DNA of 64,000 nt from Oreohelix idahoensis (Eukaryota; Mollusca; Gastropoda; Stylommatophora; Oreohelicidae): contig JAMPIV010012274.1 in NCBI GenBank assembly GCA_024509875.1, positions 62,001 to 126,000 of the forward strand. The letters run 5' to 3'. This document shows positions 33,491 through 44,824 of this stretch, piece after piece. Numbering within the stretch: the stretch's first letter is position 1; every line of letters starts with the position of its first letter. Below the pieces are notes generated by a model. That model ran no database searches. It had not been told where the DNA came from and saw only the letters and a program-made list of their open reading frames with translations. A program made the translations under genes and the position numbers.

Positions 33491-33594
33491 CAGAAGCATT
33501 GGAGATTCATTGCAGTGGATATTCAATGTGGAGATGGTAGCTATTCTGACCCGAAAATACTACAAAAGTAGTACATTATTTCCACTCTAGAATT

Positions 33595-34203
33595 TTATGT
33601 AATAATCCATGCAAATGAGCAAATCCATTTCAAACCGCGATGCGAAACTCTCTGTAAACAAAGCTGAAGTCAATAAAAAAAAATTACATCAAAGAAAGCA
33701 TAAATTAGTGAACAAATGCACGCACGTTGATCGGCTGTTACATCCTACCTGCTAATTGAAATACCCAACACACAAACCGATAAGGTAATATGTTGCTTGT
33801 AGCACGAAACAGCCGACTGAGTATAATAATAATAAAAATACAATAACGGTGGCCGACTGGACGGCTAATAATAAATCCTCCACGAAGCCGCGACAGAACG
33901 TTTGTAATTCCTGGTGAAGTAATTGGACTTAATATATCCTCCGTTGTAATAACACAGATAATCACAGATCTAATTAAGAGAAAGATATTGAACAGGTTAG
34001 CGTGAATTTTACATCACAGGTAGGCAAGCACTGCACAAGACGGATTGTTTTCTGTTGCCACGTCTGAATCTCACTCTCACTTGCTTTGTGTGTGTGTATT
34101 ATTCTACCTACTAGGTTCACACTTGATTAACCGGTTGTCTATCATTTTTGATAGTGGTGCGCCCGTACCTTAGTCCTGTTAACAAGTGAACTATTCGAGT
34201 TGA

Positions 34204-34205
<2 letters not shown>
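33595..34205. other. No gene seen
   Basis: Mixed sequence with short anonymous frames on both strands. No domain or repeat recognised. Confidence 0.35.

Positions 34206-34211
<6 letters not shown>

Positions 34212-34276
<65 letters not shown>
34212..34276. repeat. (GA)n microsatellite
   Basis: About 32 GA units, followed by a short GAGACGACAGACGG transition. Confidence 0.95.
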
Positions 34277-34277
<1 letters not shown>

Positions 34278-34465
34278 GACAGACGGGATAGAGTAAAGGT
34301 GGCTGGAGGAAAGTGAACTCACACAATAAGGACCACGAACAGCGCCACGAAATGAGAGAGAATTAAATTCTACCGCTTGGCCGGAAACAGAGAAACTGGA
34401 GAAAGTGGAAAAGACAGGTTGTAGCAGAATAGGGGGGGGGGGGTAGGGGGGAGGAGAAGACATGA

Positions 34466-34800
34466 AAACAGCTACGGTGGAACGTCAGCGGCGTCACGAG
34501 ATGTGAAAATGTATGAAAACGGCTTGAATTAAAACGGCTTCGGTGGTACAACAATGGCGTCACAAGATGTAAAAGATGTATAAAAAAACAGCTACGGTGG
34601 AACAGCGGGGGCGTCTCAAGAGGTAACAATGTACCAAAACGGCTCCAATGCTACATCAGTGGCGTCACAAGGTGAAGCAATTAAGAAAACGGCGGCGGTG
34701 GTACAGCAGTGGCGTCACAAGGTTGAGAAATGTGCGAAAACGGCTGCGATGAAAGAACAGGGGCGTCACAACGTGGAGAAAAGTATCAAAACGCGCTGTA
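34466..34800. repeat. Degenerate ~50-60-bp tandem repeat, about six units
   Basis: Recurring words AAAACGGCT[TG]CGGTGGTACA then GGCGTCACAAGRTG, for example at 34468, 34535, 34585, 34640, 34690 and 34738. It follows a G-run (34430-34452). GC-richer than its surroundings. Confidence 0.75.
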
Positions 34801-35156
34801 GTCACAAGACAGTGGCCGGTGGTTCTAGCTGTCGTGTAGATCTTAGTGTCACACAAATCAGCATCATACGTGTCATGCCCAGGGGCATAGGGAATCATGT
34901 CTCTCTACAACTTTCTGCCCTTGTGCTGGTTATTAACTCTGCTGTTGACTTTTTTCTATGCCAAGATATTAAACGGTCTAGTATCTTATCTCTTTGTCAT
35001 GCTCCTTCGCGTTTTTCATATTTTCACAATATATTTCAGCTTTCGTCGTTTCATAATATGCCCAGAGAACGTGGATCCCTTCCTTCTAGTGCACTTAATG
35101 AACGTCCTTTGGGCACTAGTCTTTTCTTTTCGTTTTTGCTTTTTTTAACCCAGCTG

Positions 35157-36450
35157 TGAGAATGAATACTTCGTACTGAGAGTGTTAATACTTTGTACTG
35201 AGCGTGTGAATACTTCGTACTGAGTGTGAATACTTCGTACTGAGAGTGTGAATATGTCGTTAAAAAAAATGTAAAGGATCCCTTTACACGCCGATTTAGG
35301 CATATTGGGAATATGGTGTTAGGCCCATATTTTCTTGACCATCGGCACACTATGGGTGATGTGGTCAGCGTCACGCCGGCCGCCTTAACCTTCCCAGAAG
35401 TTGCTCTAGTACCCAGTTGGGGCTGGGTCGACCCAGGAACCGTTTGCGGCCTAAAAAAATCCCACCTCATCTGGGGATCGAACCATAGACCACTGAGCTA
35501 GGAAGCCAGTGCACTAACCATTATGCTACCGCGGCTGCCTGAATACGTCGTACTGAGAGTGTTAATACTGTGTGCTGAGAGTGTGAATACATCGTACTGA
35601 GTGTGAATACTTCGTACTGAGAGTGTTAATACTTTGTACTGAGAGTGTGAATACGTCGTATTGAGTGAATACTTCGTACTGAGAGTGTTAATACTTTGTG
35701 CTGAGAGTGTGAATACGTCGTACTGAGTAAGAATACTTCGTACTGACAGTGTGAATACTTCATACTCAGAGTGCGAATACTTTGTACTCAGAGTGCAAAT
35801 ACTCCATACTCAGAGTGCGAATACGTTGTACTCAGAGTGTGAATTCTTCGTACTATACTTTATACTGAGAGTGCAAATACTTTGTATTGAGAGAGTGAAT
35901 ACTTCGTACTGAGAGTGTGAATACGTCGTACTGAGTGAATACTTCGTACTGAGAGTGTTAATACTTTGTACTGAGAGTGTGAATACGTCGTACTGAGTGA
36001 ATACTTCGTACTGAGAGTGTTAATACTTTGTGCTGGGAGTGTGAATACGTCGTACTGAGTGTGAATACTTTGTACTGAGAGTGTTAATACTTTGTACTGA
36101 GAGTGTGAATACGTCGTACTGAGTGAATACTTCGTACTGAAAGTGTGAATACTTCATTCTCAGAGTGCGAATACTGTGTACTCAGAGTGCGAATACTCCA
36201 TACTCAGAGTGCGAATACGTTGTACCCAGAGTGAGAATACTTCGTACTATACTTTATACTGAGAGTGCAAATACTTTGTTTTGAGAGTGTGAATACTTCG
36301 TACTGAGAGTGTGAATACTTCGTACTGACAGTGTGAATACTTTGTACTGAGAATGTTAATACTTCATACTGGGAGTGTGAATACTTCGTACTGAGCTTGC
36401 GAATACTTTGTATTCAGAGTGTGAATACTTCGTACTGAGAGTGTGAATAC
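35157..36450. repeat. 22-bp minisatellite array interrupted by a SINE
   Basis: Units of GAATACTTCGTACTGAGAGT + GT with variants (TTCGTA/GTCGTA/TTTGTA; TGTGAAT/TGTTAAT) run over ~1 kb. A higher-order pattern of three or four variant units recurs (for example 35930-36010 and 36070-36130). The array is split by a SINE at 35261-35539. Confidence 0.9.
35261..35539 (-). mobile_element. tRNA-derived SINE, 279 bp, minus strand
   Basis: On the minus strand the head reads GCGGTAGCATAATGGTTAGT (A box) and GGTTCGATCCCC (B box), tRNA spacing. A GC-rich body with CCTGGGTCGACCCAG follows, then the region shared with 31475-31554, and an A/T-rich end (T/A run at 35261-35272). TSDs TGAATA[TC]GTCGT at 35249-35260 and 35540-35551 are also words of the host minisatellite, so they are consistent but weaker proof. 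Confidence 0.85.
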
Positions 36451-36596
36451 TTTGCACGAATGGGGAATTTAGCTTGCGATCCAGGTTCTCCCCTAGGAAA
36501 CAAAGATTGATAAGTCACAGGGTCATATTCGGGCGTAGTGCATTTAAGAAGAAGTCTCCCCTGTCGGAGTTACCTGTTAATCTTTCGTTTTACTGG

Positions 36597-36859
36597 GTTG
36601 TTCGATTGACAGAGTGGTTAGAGCGCTGGTCTCTCGCATCAATGGTACCGGGTTCGATTCACGGTATCGATACGCTGCAGTCTACCCGGCTGAAAATGGG
36701 TACCTGACTTTGCTTTTGAGTTAGGGAAGGAAAAGGCAGCGAGGAAATGAACTTGTCACCCCACTTCTCGATGCTGGAACTAGTATAGGGAAGTTTTAAC
36801 ACTTCACTCCCCTACTACAGTATCTGCCATGGGACTTCCTTTACTTTTTACTTTAATCT
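36597..36859 (+). mobile_element. tRNA-derived SINE, 263 bp, second family, with 9-bp TSD
   Basis: Head GACAGAGTGGTTAGAGCGCT (A box) and CCGGGTTCGATTCACGG (B box) within the first ~75 bp. The body has AAATGGGTACCTGACTTT and GGCAGCGAGGAAATGAACTT, and the end is CTTTACTTTTTACTTTAAT. Perfect TSD TTTTACTGG at 36588-36596 and 36860-36868. RNA polymerase III promoter boxes look intact. Confidence 0.9.
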
Positions 36860-37079
36860 TTTTACTGGTGGTTCTCTCGTGTTATTTTGAAAATAAAACC
36901 CTGTGACGAAATCAGTCGTGTAATTTTATAACTCTCATTCACTCCGGCAGTATCTCTTCATTTCTTCATTTTTCTCACTCATCATCCTGTTATTTGGCAT
37001 ATTTTATTGCCCTACATTCTTTTACTGTGACCACTATTTACATTCCGCCAGGTGAACTGTGGTATTATCGTACAATACC

Positions 37080-38165
37080 CAGTCATTATCACCGGTCAGA
37101 GGTAATACGTTTATCTCTTTGAGTCGCCGGCCGCCTTTGATAGGAGACGATCCTCGTTTAACACATTATGGTCTCGTACGAGGATGAATAGGAAGTCTGT
37201 GAGCGAGCCGTTTGAGGTGTGCGAAAACACGGGCGATAATGAGATAATCGTTTCACGGGACCAACCCGGTCTAAGATTATTACCAATAACCTGTCTGGGG
37301 AAGACAATATTTGAAGGTAGCATCTGGACATTAAATAAGTTCCCAGATTTGTTTGTGAGTTGGCGGAAATATTACATCTTATTATAAAGAGGTCACGCGT
37401 TTGGAATTTTAAATTTAATATTTTAAAACACGTGGGGAATATTTTAAATTAAACACCCCTACCCACATAGTGCAAAAGAGCTTATGATTGGATTGAAGCC
37501 GGAATACACAATGAATTTCATGGGAAAATTCCGCGGAAGCACAATCTGTGATTTGAACTAAAAACTGAGAATATAATATAGTGAAAGCGGAGTCACAGAT
37601 CAGACAGCTTCGAAACTTCAAACTAGCAGCTCCCTAAAGCCAGAAAGAAAAGGATCGGACCAAGGATTCCAATATTATGTGACAGATTGAGTATTTGGGG
37701 AACTTTGGAACTTAAAAGTAAACCCGCATATTTAAATAAACAGACTGTAAACTTAAGGGACAGGACTTAAAATACCAAGACTGGAAAGCTAAGGAATTGT
37801 TCACCTGTTATATGAGAAACGTTCCCAGACCAAGTGTTTCGCTGATTCATCTGTCATACGAGGGATTCAAAATTTCCAGACCAAATGATTCGGGAGCATA
37901 TAACCTAAATTGCTCGTGTCCATTCTAACCTGTGCGAGGAGATTGTGTATTCCCAAAACTTTGGGGTAAGTGTAACAATTATTTTACAAATGGGAATGTG
38001 ACCTGTTTCTTGCTAAGTGGCTATATATGATGCTGGCAGCCTCAACATATGAAAATACTTTATTCATGAACCACTGCAGCAAGCGCTGGTGATTGTTTCT
38101 TTCTAGTCATGCGTAAAATCGACAGCAGAGGTGACCCCAGACTCCGACTGGAACAGTGATGAGTG
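37080..38165 (+). repeat. Dispersed repeat family R, copy 2
   Basis: Diverged direct copy of 30720-31730 (shared ATTTTAAA...TATTTTAAAA[CT]ACG patch at 37404-37432 versus 31022-31050, and GCTGGCA[AG]CCTCAAC at 38032 versus 31608). Its position corresponding to the 31475 SINE fragment has no SINE, as expected for an empty site. No ORF of note. Confidence 0.5.
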
Positions 38166-38984
38166 ATGATTACATCACATGTGCCTCAAGTGTGTCATAT
38201 CGTTTTGTGAGATATATGTCCCTTGTTAATGTTAGTTCAGGCACAAATCATGATTCGCGCTGTCCAGACACATTTTCCCAGTTTAATACCCAGAAGAGTA
38301 CTGGTGATTTTTAATCATCTTCCTTGAGCTACGCTGTGTACTCAAGAATTTAATTCTTCTGAGAGATTAACATTATTGGGTGGACAGCGACAGGATGCGC
38401 CTGTTAAGCTTCCAACTTAGTGTACTTAGCAGAGGCATTCGTTCTTTCTATTTTTTCAAAAGAAGTTTGGTGTTACAAGCTATGAGACAGTTTGTTGTAC
38501 TAACGTTCAACGCCACTAAGCGTTAGAGAAGAGAATCAACCATAACCACTTACACTGAGCAAATTGTGTGGAGAAGGGCCCTCATCTTAAAAGAAGTGAC
38601 GGAAACCACGGCGACAGGACTCACCTAGAGCTAAGTTCTTGTTTTTAAAAAGGGCACCAGCAAAAGGACTATTATACATCCCTATCAAGTCTCGAAGACG
38701 AGAAACGTTATATCCATTTCAATTTCACCCATGATTCATATTTATTTTGACTGCTAAAGAGTAATTGATTATTAAACTTGTTACCTGTTATTTTAAAACT
38801 AAAACAATAATCGTTTATTCCGTTATATAAGTATGAAAGCAAACCTATGAGCATGATTCTTTAATAAATACCCTATATATAGACATCTAGATATACTGTA
38901 TATTTACATATATAGAGCCATTACCTATAAGAGGAAATTCGCTGAATCAACTCAGCTAGGGGCTTGTACGGGCCATAACCATTG
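38166..38984. other. No gene seen
   Basis: Anonymous AT-rich sequence. It includes TCTCGAAGACGAGAAACG near 38693, a self-complementary word resembling repeat ends, without other support. Confidence 0.35.
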
Positions 38985-39240
38985 CATAATCCTTCACAAA
39001 AGGTGACGGATCAGATATAAGCTAACAATTGTTCAGCCCAAAGCAACATTGTTCTTGACTTCTGAAAATATCTTGTGAACTCCCTAAGGATAGAAGCGTC
39101 TTTACCCTTCTATCTACAACTCTGCCAAGAGTAATCTTGTGCGAAGATAGATACCTTTGACGACCCATTTTAGATGCTCTTGAGTTTTGGCCATTGTTGG
39201 ACCACTACTGCAAAGCAGGGGAGGCAATCCGTGACAAACC
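38985..39240 (+). repeat. ~255-bp dispersed repeat S, copy 1
   Basis: Direct, moderately diverged copy of 44825-45080. Shared words include AGAGTAATCTTGTGCGAAG and CTCTTGAGTTTTGGCCA and TTGGACCACTACTG. It may be the 3' part of a LINE or a SINE. Class unknown. Confidence 0.7.
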
Positions 39241-39344
39241 GTTACTATGGCTATGACATTTGAGAAAGTATATCTGCCTCTGTGACTTCTGTTGTCTCTG
39301 TACAATACTATATTCACTTTTCTAGCTCTTCATCCTTCTGTTCT

Positions 39345-39345
39345 T

Positions 39346-39435
<90 letters not shown>

Positions 39436-39440
39436 TCTCT
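39345..39440. repeat. (CT)n microsatellite, nearly 100 bp
   Basis: About 43 perfect CT units followed by CCCTCTCTCTTTCTC-type decay. Confidence 0.95.
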
Positions 39441-39853
39441 TTCTCTTTCTCTCTCATTCTCTTTCTTGTTCTTCGCTCCACGTTTCCTTCAGCATGTTGT
39501 ACGATGCAGCAAAAGGACTGATTTCTCTGATAATACCATAAAGATTATCCGTTATTTCTGAACTGCGTCGTAGATTGTTCTTCATTCGTACATTAAAAGT
39601 TTCGCCTGTATCCAAGATATATTACTAGGACTTTTATAAAATACGAATAACTTGTGGAGTTTCACGATCCAAAAGCTGGATTCAAATTTGATGTACGGTG
39701 ATATATTTGACAGTGAATTTTGAAGATATACCGTCCATTCTCAGGCATACTAACTATTTTAGCTCCAAAGGAAGCGAAATACAATGAGCTATCGTAAGAT
39801 GTAATGTTCTCCTTAAAGTGAAGATGATGTGTGTGGTTTGCATTAGTCGTGTT

Positions 39854-39945
39854 GTTAGTTGCTTATCCTTTACAGGACGTGACAATCAACCCCAGCTTTT
39901 ATTGGCTGTTTGTGATTTTTCTAGGCATTTTTTTTCATTCAGTAG
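39854..39945 (+). repeat. ~92-bp short dispersed repeat T, copy 1
   Basis: Near-identical to 62133-62223 (shared TTGCTTATCCTTTACAGGAC, CAGCTTTTATTGGCTG and TTGTGATTTTTCTAGGCA). The second copy sits between perfect TSDs, so this is a mobile sequence. Here the TSD is not evident. Confidence 0.75.
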
Positions 39946-40885
39946 TTTGCCATTTCTTTCTGAACGGTACGGCGCTTAAACCATTGTTAAAAATCCACAC
40001 AAAGCGATCTAGCATTAGTCGTGAGATCTCGTAAATAAGGGTAAAAATCTACAGCTCTTCCTTCTAAAAAGACATTTCCCTTGTGACAACAGCTAGTGAA
40101 TCGCAATCTGGAAAATTAAGAACAGCCTCGTTTAGAAACAAAAATAATAGTAATTTAAGCTTCCTGGTTTTATTTTTTTTTTTTTTTTTTTTTGGTTTTT
40201 TTTTTTTTTTGTACGGGATGAATTATATTTCCTCATTTGTCTTTACAAAGGGAAACAATCATACCATAAAAAAAGCAAAAATAAATATAAAGAGTTATAT
40301 AACATTGTACTAAAATTTTCTCCGCCTTTTAACATTTAATTTATTGATATTTAATAGTATACAAATATCTATTTTAAAATCTGATTTAAGAAATACCACT
40401 TTTTTTACAATTTTTGGTAAATAAATAGTATAAAAAATACCTTACCTCTTTTCAAATCTGATTAGAAAAATATATTCAAGAATCCTCTTGTCTATTTGCT
40501 GATAGTTCGAATTATTCTCCTTTATTCACATGATTGGCTGTCTGTAACAATTAAAAACTCTACTAATTACTTCATTACATGTAGCATATTTATTGTATAG
40601 ATTTTTGTTTGTGCTAACCTATTTTTTTTTCTAAGATTCCTCCTGCATCTAACATTGGATACAATCTAAACCAATTTATTCTGACCTGATCAGAACTTTA
40701 AAGGAGTTGCTGGTGACAGTTTTGAGAACAGAAAACTGACGGTGGGGAAGTTCACAAATCAGCATACTCATACAACCAATAAGTGTGTAATTCAAAAAAG
40801 TTTGTACTTGAAAAAGCTTGAATTCTTATGGGTGAGGGAGGGAGGGATAGATAAAAAATTGTGATGTTTAGTAAACTCCCCAGAT
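39946..40885. other. AT-rich spacer with a long T-run
   Basis: Poly(T) with one GG interruption at 40171-40211. No gene recognised. Confidence 0.4.
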
Positions 40886-40889
40886 GTTA

Positions 40890-41310
40890 TAAGCACAAAC
40901 GAAAAGTAGTGAAGGGCTGATGTTTGCGTTCCCGAGCCAAATGTGTCACCTTGGCCGCTGTGTGCCCGAGTTGTTGTAAGATATGTGTGATGTTGTCCTA
41001 TCCATCTATCTCTTGGTATTCCCCGTACTCTGATTCCAGATCTTCAAGTGTCGTAGGCGTATAGTAGTGATTTATCAGGCTCCATTCTCAGGAGATGGTC
41101 AAACCATTTGATTTTCTGTGTCTCTATATACTTGATGCAGGATGTAGTTCCGACAATTTTTCTGGTGTCCATTGATCATTCTGTCGCTCCTGTTAACTTT
41201 GCTTTTCTTAAGTATCTCATCTCATAGGATGTGATTTTCTCTTCCTGTGCTTTGGTCAAAGATTTCAAAGATCGTGTTCGACATTGTTAGCAGAGAGTTG
41301 GTAAGAGTAT
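40890..41310 (-). pseudogene. LINE copy E, C-terminal part
   Basis: On the minus strand the typical LINE ORF2 end is readable: KAQEEKITSYEMRYLRKA near 41250-41200, KYIETQKIKWFDHLLRMEP (41130-41075), RVRGIPRDRW near 41010, and a HTAAKVTHLA-type helix near 40960. Stops interrupt it. The RT-proximal piece of the same LINE lies at 42190-42420; between them sit a LINE-B type fragment and a minisatellite. Confidence 0.75.
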
Positions 41311-41324
41311 ACTGTTTACCTTCT

Positions 41325-41591
41325 TTTCTTCTTCTTTGAACCTTAGCCGCCGACCGTAAAGCAGTCAGTGGCCATCACGCCTGGTGGCGTCTTGTAGGAC
41401 AACAACAAATTGATTCCACTTTGCTCGGTCGGTGGCCATCCTTCGTACAGTGCCCCCAACTCTGGTTCATTCTTTGCATCTCAGCCTCCACAGTCCTCCG
41501 CCAAGTTGTTTTTGGTTGGCCTTTCTTTCGTTTTCCTTCAGGGGTCCATAGCAAAGCTGTTCTTGTGATGGCATCGGGGTCTCTTCTGAGG
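41325..41591 (-). mobile_element. 5'-truncated LINE-B type 3' end, minus strand
   Basis: About 250 bp nearly identical to 5395-5547 plus 16643-16765, ending in a GAAGAAGAAAAGAAGG tail (41321-41337 on plus). Flanks ACTGTTTACC (41311-41320) and ACTGTTTATCC (41592-41602) look like a TSD with one extra T. It shows the LINE-B 3' end without element C, an independent proof of the nest at 5548-16642. Confidence 0.88.
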
Positions 41592-41621
41592 ACTGTTTAT
41601 CCGCAGTCGTTTAATTTTCAT

Positions 41622-42184
41622 ACTGACATTCTGATGTTTTGAGTAGTAGTGATAGTTGGTAAGTCAGTGACATTCTGATGTTTGAGTAGTAGTGATAGTT
41701 GGTAAGTCACTGACATTCTGATGTTTGAGTAGTAGTGATAGTTGATAGTCACTGACATTCTGATGTTTGAGTAGTAGTGATAGTTGGTAAGTCACTGACA
41801 TTCTGATGTTTGAGTAGTAGTGATAGTTGGTAAGTCACTGACATTCTGATGTTTGAGCAGTAGTGATAGTTGGTAAGTCACTGACATTCTGATGTTTTAG
41901 CAGTAGTGATAGTTGGTAAGTCACTGACATTCTGATGTTTGAGCAGTAGTGATAGTTGGTAAGTCACTGACATTCTGATGTTTGAGTAGTAGGGATAGTT
42001 GGTAAGTCACTGACATTCTGATGTTTGAGCAGTAGTGATAGTTGGTAAGTCACTGACATTCTGATTTTTGAGAAGTAGTGATAATTGGTAAGTCACTGAC
42101 ATTCTGATGTTTGAGTAGTAGTGATAGTTGGTAAGTCACTGACATTCTGATGTTTGAGTAGTAGTGATAGTTGGTAAGTCACTG
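41622..42184. repeat. 43-bp minisatellite, about 13 units
   Basis: Unit TGACATTCTGATGTTTGAGT + AGTAGTGATAGTTGGTAAGTCAC, with single-base variants (GAGCAG, GAGAAG, TTTTAG, AGGGATAG). Very homogeneous, so young. It lies within the remains of LINE copy E. Confidence 0.95.
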
Positions 42185-42189
42185 CACTG

Positions 42190-42425
42190 GGTTTTTCACA
42201 TCTTGTTTCAAATTGTCTATCAAATTTTCCCTCTTCATTAAAAAAGCGTCCTGTGTGTTTGGAGACTCTTTACGCCTGATGTAGTCGACATATATGTTAG
42301 GTGGGCTTGGTGATCTGCTAATCTTCATGGATTCTGTCTTTGATGTGTTGATCTTCATGTTGTATATTCCACATCTTGAATTAAGTTCAAGTGTGTTTTT
42401 TGCGATTAGTTTTCATCTTCATACA
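42190..42425 (-). pseudogene. LINE copy E, post-RT segment
   Basis: On the minus strand reads INTSKTESMKISRSPSPPN and a following YVDYI..KES segment, the block after the FADD box in LINE RTs. It belongs with 40890-41310 by order and orientation. Confidence 0.65.
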
Positions 42426-43785
42426 TTAGACTGTCGTGAAATGACGTCTGTTTCACATCACGAATTCTAAATAATTCTGACCTTACCGCGCACCATACAT
42501 TGGAAAAAGATAGGATACACCGACCAATGAAAACGCTTTTTTGGTCCTGTGTTTACAACTGCTGAGAAAATAAAAATGGCCAGACCCTATTTGTGTAACA
42601 TGATTAACTTCGGGATTTTACTACAGCAGTATGGAAGAAGTACCACTTGGCAGAGTTTATCAAAACAATATTAGGGATGTTACTCTACCCGTAAGTAGTA
42701 ATACTTTTACTAATAATATTATAGGACGAGAGAAATCTTAGTTTAAATGCATTCGAAGCTTCAGTTTGGCCTAAAGTTAGCTGTTTAAACTAAGCATACT
42801 ATAAAATGCAAGCAGTAACCAAAAAGATTATTATATAGATATGTAAAGCTTAATGCTAAGTATAATGTAAACTTTAATTGACTAAAATCGCATCAGGAAT
42901 AACGAAGATAATTAAAAAAGTAGTTTTCCTACATTGTACAAAAGGCCAAAGGGTACCCACATTTTAGGATAGTTATTGCATTCCTAGGGGAATTCCACCT
43001 CGTACGTCCGAGGTCAGACTATAAATAGACTTGCCTAAACAAACTCCGGTTAGTCACGATTTGAAAAAAAAACACAGAGAGAGCGGGGAAAGCATAGCAT
43101 ATATTAATGCCAGCGTTTGCCTTCTGCAGTTGTTAGCAGACCTTAATCACCCATTGAGGGCTAGTCTGTGTGTGTACCTGAGGGTAAGAACGAATCTATT
43201 TATATATAAATGTATATAATTGTGTGTAATTATATTGATTAATCTAATCTGTGCGATACGAAGAGTATAAGCTGTGTTAGGAATGGACTGTGTCTTCGGA
43301 TGAAACTTACAGGCTCATATGTACTGTACTTCTAGAGGCAAAGCCCGCCTTCGGAAATATTTGAAAAATAGAGAAAGATGGCCAATTGTGTCTGTGAGTT
43401 GGGAAAGGTATTTAAAGAAGTATTTCTTGAATAGAATGAGACACCTAACAGGAACCTAAAGAAGGATGAAAGGGATTGATTCATAGTATCGTTTGACATA
43501 TTATTTAATAGTTTTACTCACAACCAAATTATTGTATGGAGGCGAATCATGGGAAAATACTTATAATTAAGAAGGTAGAGGTAAATTGTGATCACTTTGA
43601 CCTACAATGATTGTTGATACTACTTGTGCTTCTGCTTGCACGATTATCTGAAACTGTCTGTCGTCCCCATCTGTGTCATAAGAGGGATATGGATAGAAGA
43701 ATACAGGGATTGCGTTTGAATTCATTGCATGTTTAATCCTTTAACCAAAAGTCTCAAAATCAGAGGAGGCTGCTCTTATTGAAAG
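42426..43785. other. Unique-looking spacer with possible splice signals
   Basis: No repeat recognised. An ATG frame at 42631-42690 runs straight into CCC|GTAAGT, and a candidate exon 43130-43183 is bounded by CTTCTGCAG| and GAGG-type|GTAAGA; both are multiples of three and stop-free. These could be small host exons, or chance. Confidence 0.25.
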
Positions 43786-43789
43786 TTAC

Positions 43790-44822
43790 AACGAATGCAA
43801 TGCCAGTCTATGATACAGTGCCAGCCATTACATTTATGACAACTGGATCTCCCTTCTTGGGCAATTTGACAATTATTCCTTTGTTCCACTCTGTTGGTGT
43901 TGTCCTTGTTTTTCCAGACTTGTGCAAATAGTGGTTCTAATAGTTCTGCTGCTAGCTCAGGGTCTGTCTTAAATAGCTCTGCATTTAAGTTATCATGGCC
44001 AGGAGCTTTTCCATTCTTCAACCCTTTGATTGCTGTGATGATTTATTCTTTTCGTGGAATGTCTGTATTAACATCTAGATCATTTTCAGCCTCCGGAACA
44101 TTCAATTGTGTCTCTGTTGGTTCCTTGTTCAGAGTTTCTCTGAAATGCTCTGCCCATCTTGTTTCCTGTCCCTCTGCTGTCGTGTTGAGGTTTCCTTGCT
44201 TACTAATGTAATATTGTTTGCACCTCGTTTTCCGCTGATGAATTTAGTTATTTCGTATACTGTGCTTTGTTCATTTCTCAGTGCTGCCTCTTCTGCCTGT
44301 CTTGCAAGATCGTCTAGGAAATTCCTTTTGTTGGCTCGGATTTGGCGTTTAACTTCGTTGTCCAGCTAACTGTACTGTTCGCTATATAGTTGCTTTAACC
44401 TGGGGGACTTCGCTTCAGTTTTCTTTCTTTTCATTTCCTTTCTCAGTGTTATGGTGTTTAATGTTTCTGGTGTTATCCAGTCTTGCGTCTTCCTTTCCTG
44501 GAATCCCAAGCATGATTTGTTGCTTTCCTTATATATTGTTGAAATGGTGTTGAATTTCTGGTCTATATCATCAGTCAATGTCTTTTCCTAATTTTTGGCA
44601 AATTGGTATCGCTTCTTTATATCAGCCGCAAAAGCTTTTTCTGGTAAGAGGGTCCTTCAATATGCTAATGTCAAACCTGTTCTGTATAGTTACAGTTGGT
44701 CCAGCCGTTTTTAGTTTCACTTTCAGTTTTGCTACTACTAAATGGTGATCACTTCCCACATCTGCACCTCTTCTTATCCTCACATCTTGCAATGCATGTC
44801 TCCATCTACTATTAATAATTGC
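43790..44822 (-). pseudogene. LINE-B type fragment: endonuclease end, linker and RT start
   Basis: On the minus strand from 44822: RRGADVGSDHHLVVAKLK (end of APE-like endonuclease), the linker with LGFQERKTQDWIT (44510-44480) and FISGKRGANN (44235-44210), then KNGKAPGHDNL and LPKKGD near 44010-43850. Stops occur near 44366 and 44190 and the RT is cut at about 43795. The part overlapping 3941-4310 is a close relative of LINE B. It supplies the region missing from LINE B's 5' end. Confidence 0.85.
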
Positions 44823-44824
44823 TT

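Noticed and set aside
32838..33590. Four long overlapping frames on both strands, up to 253 codons
   Set aside because: All arise from the 33-bp tandem repeat. Only the first ~30 codons of the 32779 frame show LINE homology.
35460..35540. A genuine tRNA gene on the minus strand
   Set aside because: A and B boxes are good, but the acceptor stem does not close and the sequence continues as a SINE body with tail.
38690..38712. Hammerhead-like word CGAAGACGAGAAACG
   Set aside because: It lacks the CTGANGA box, so only the GAAAC part and a small hairpin remain.
32873..42184. Regular repeats that resemble CRISPR arrays at first sight
   Set aside because: The 33-, 22- and 43-bp units are directly tandem with no unique spacers, and the setting is eukaryotic.
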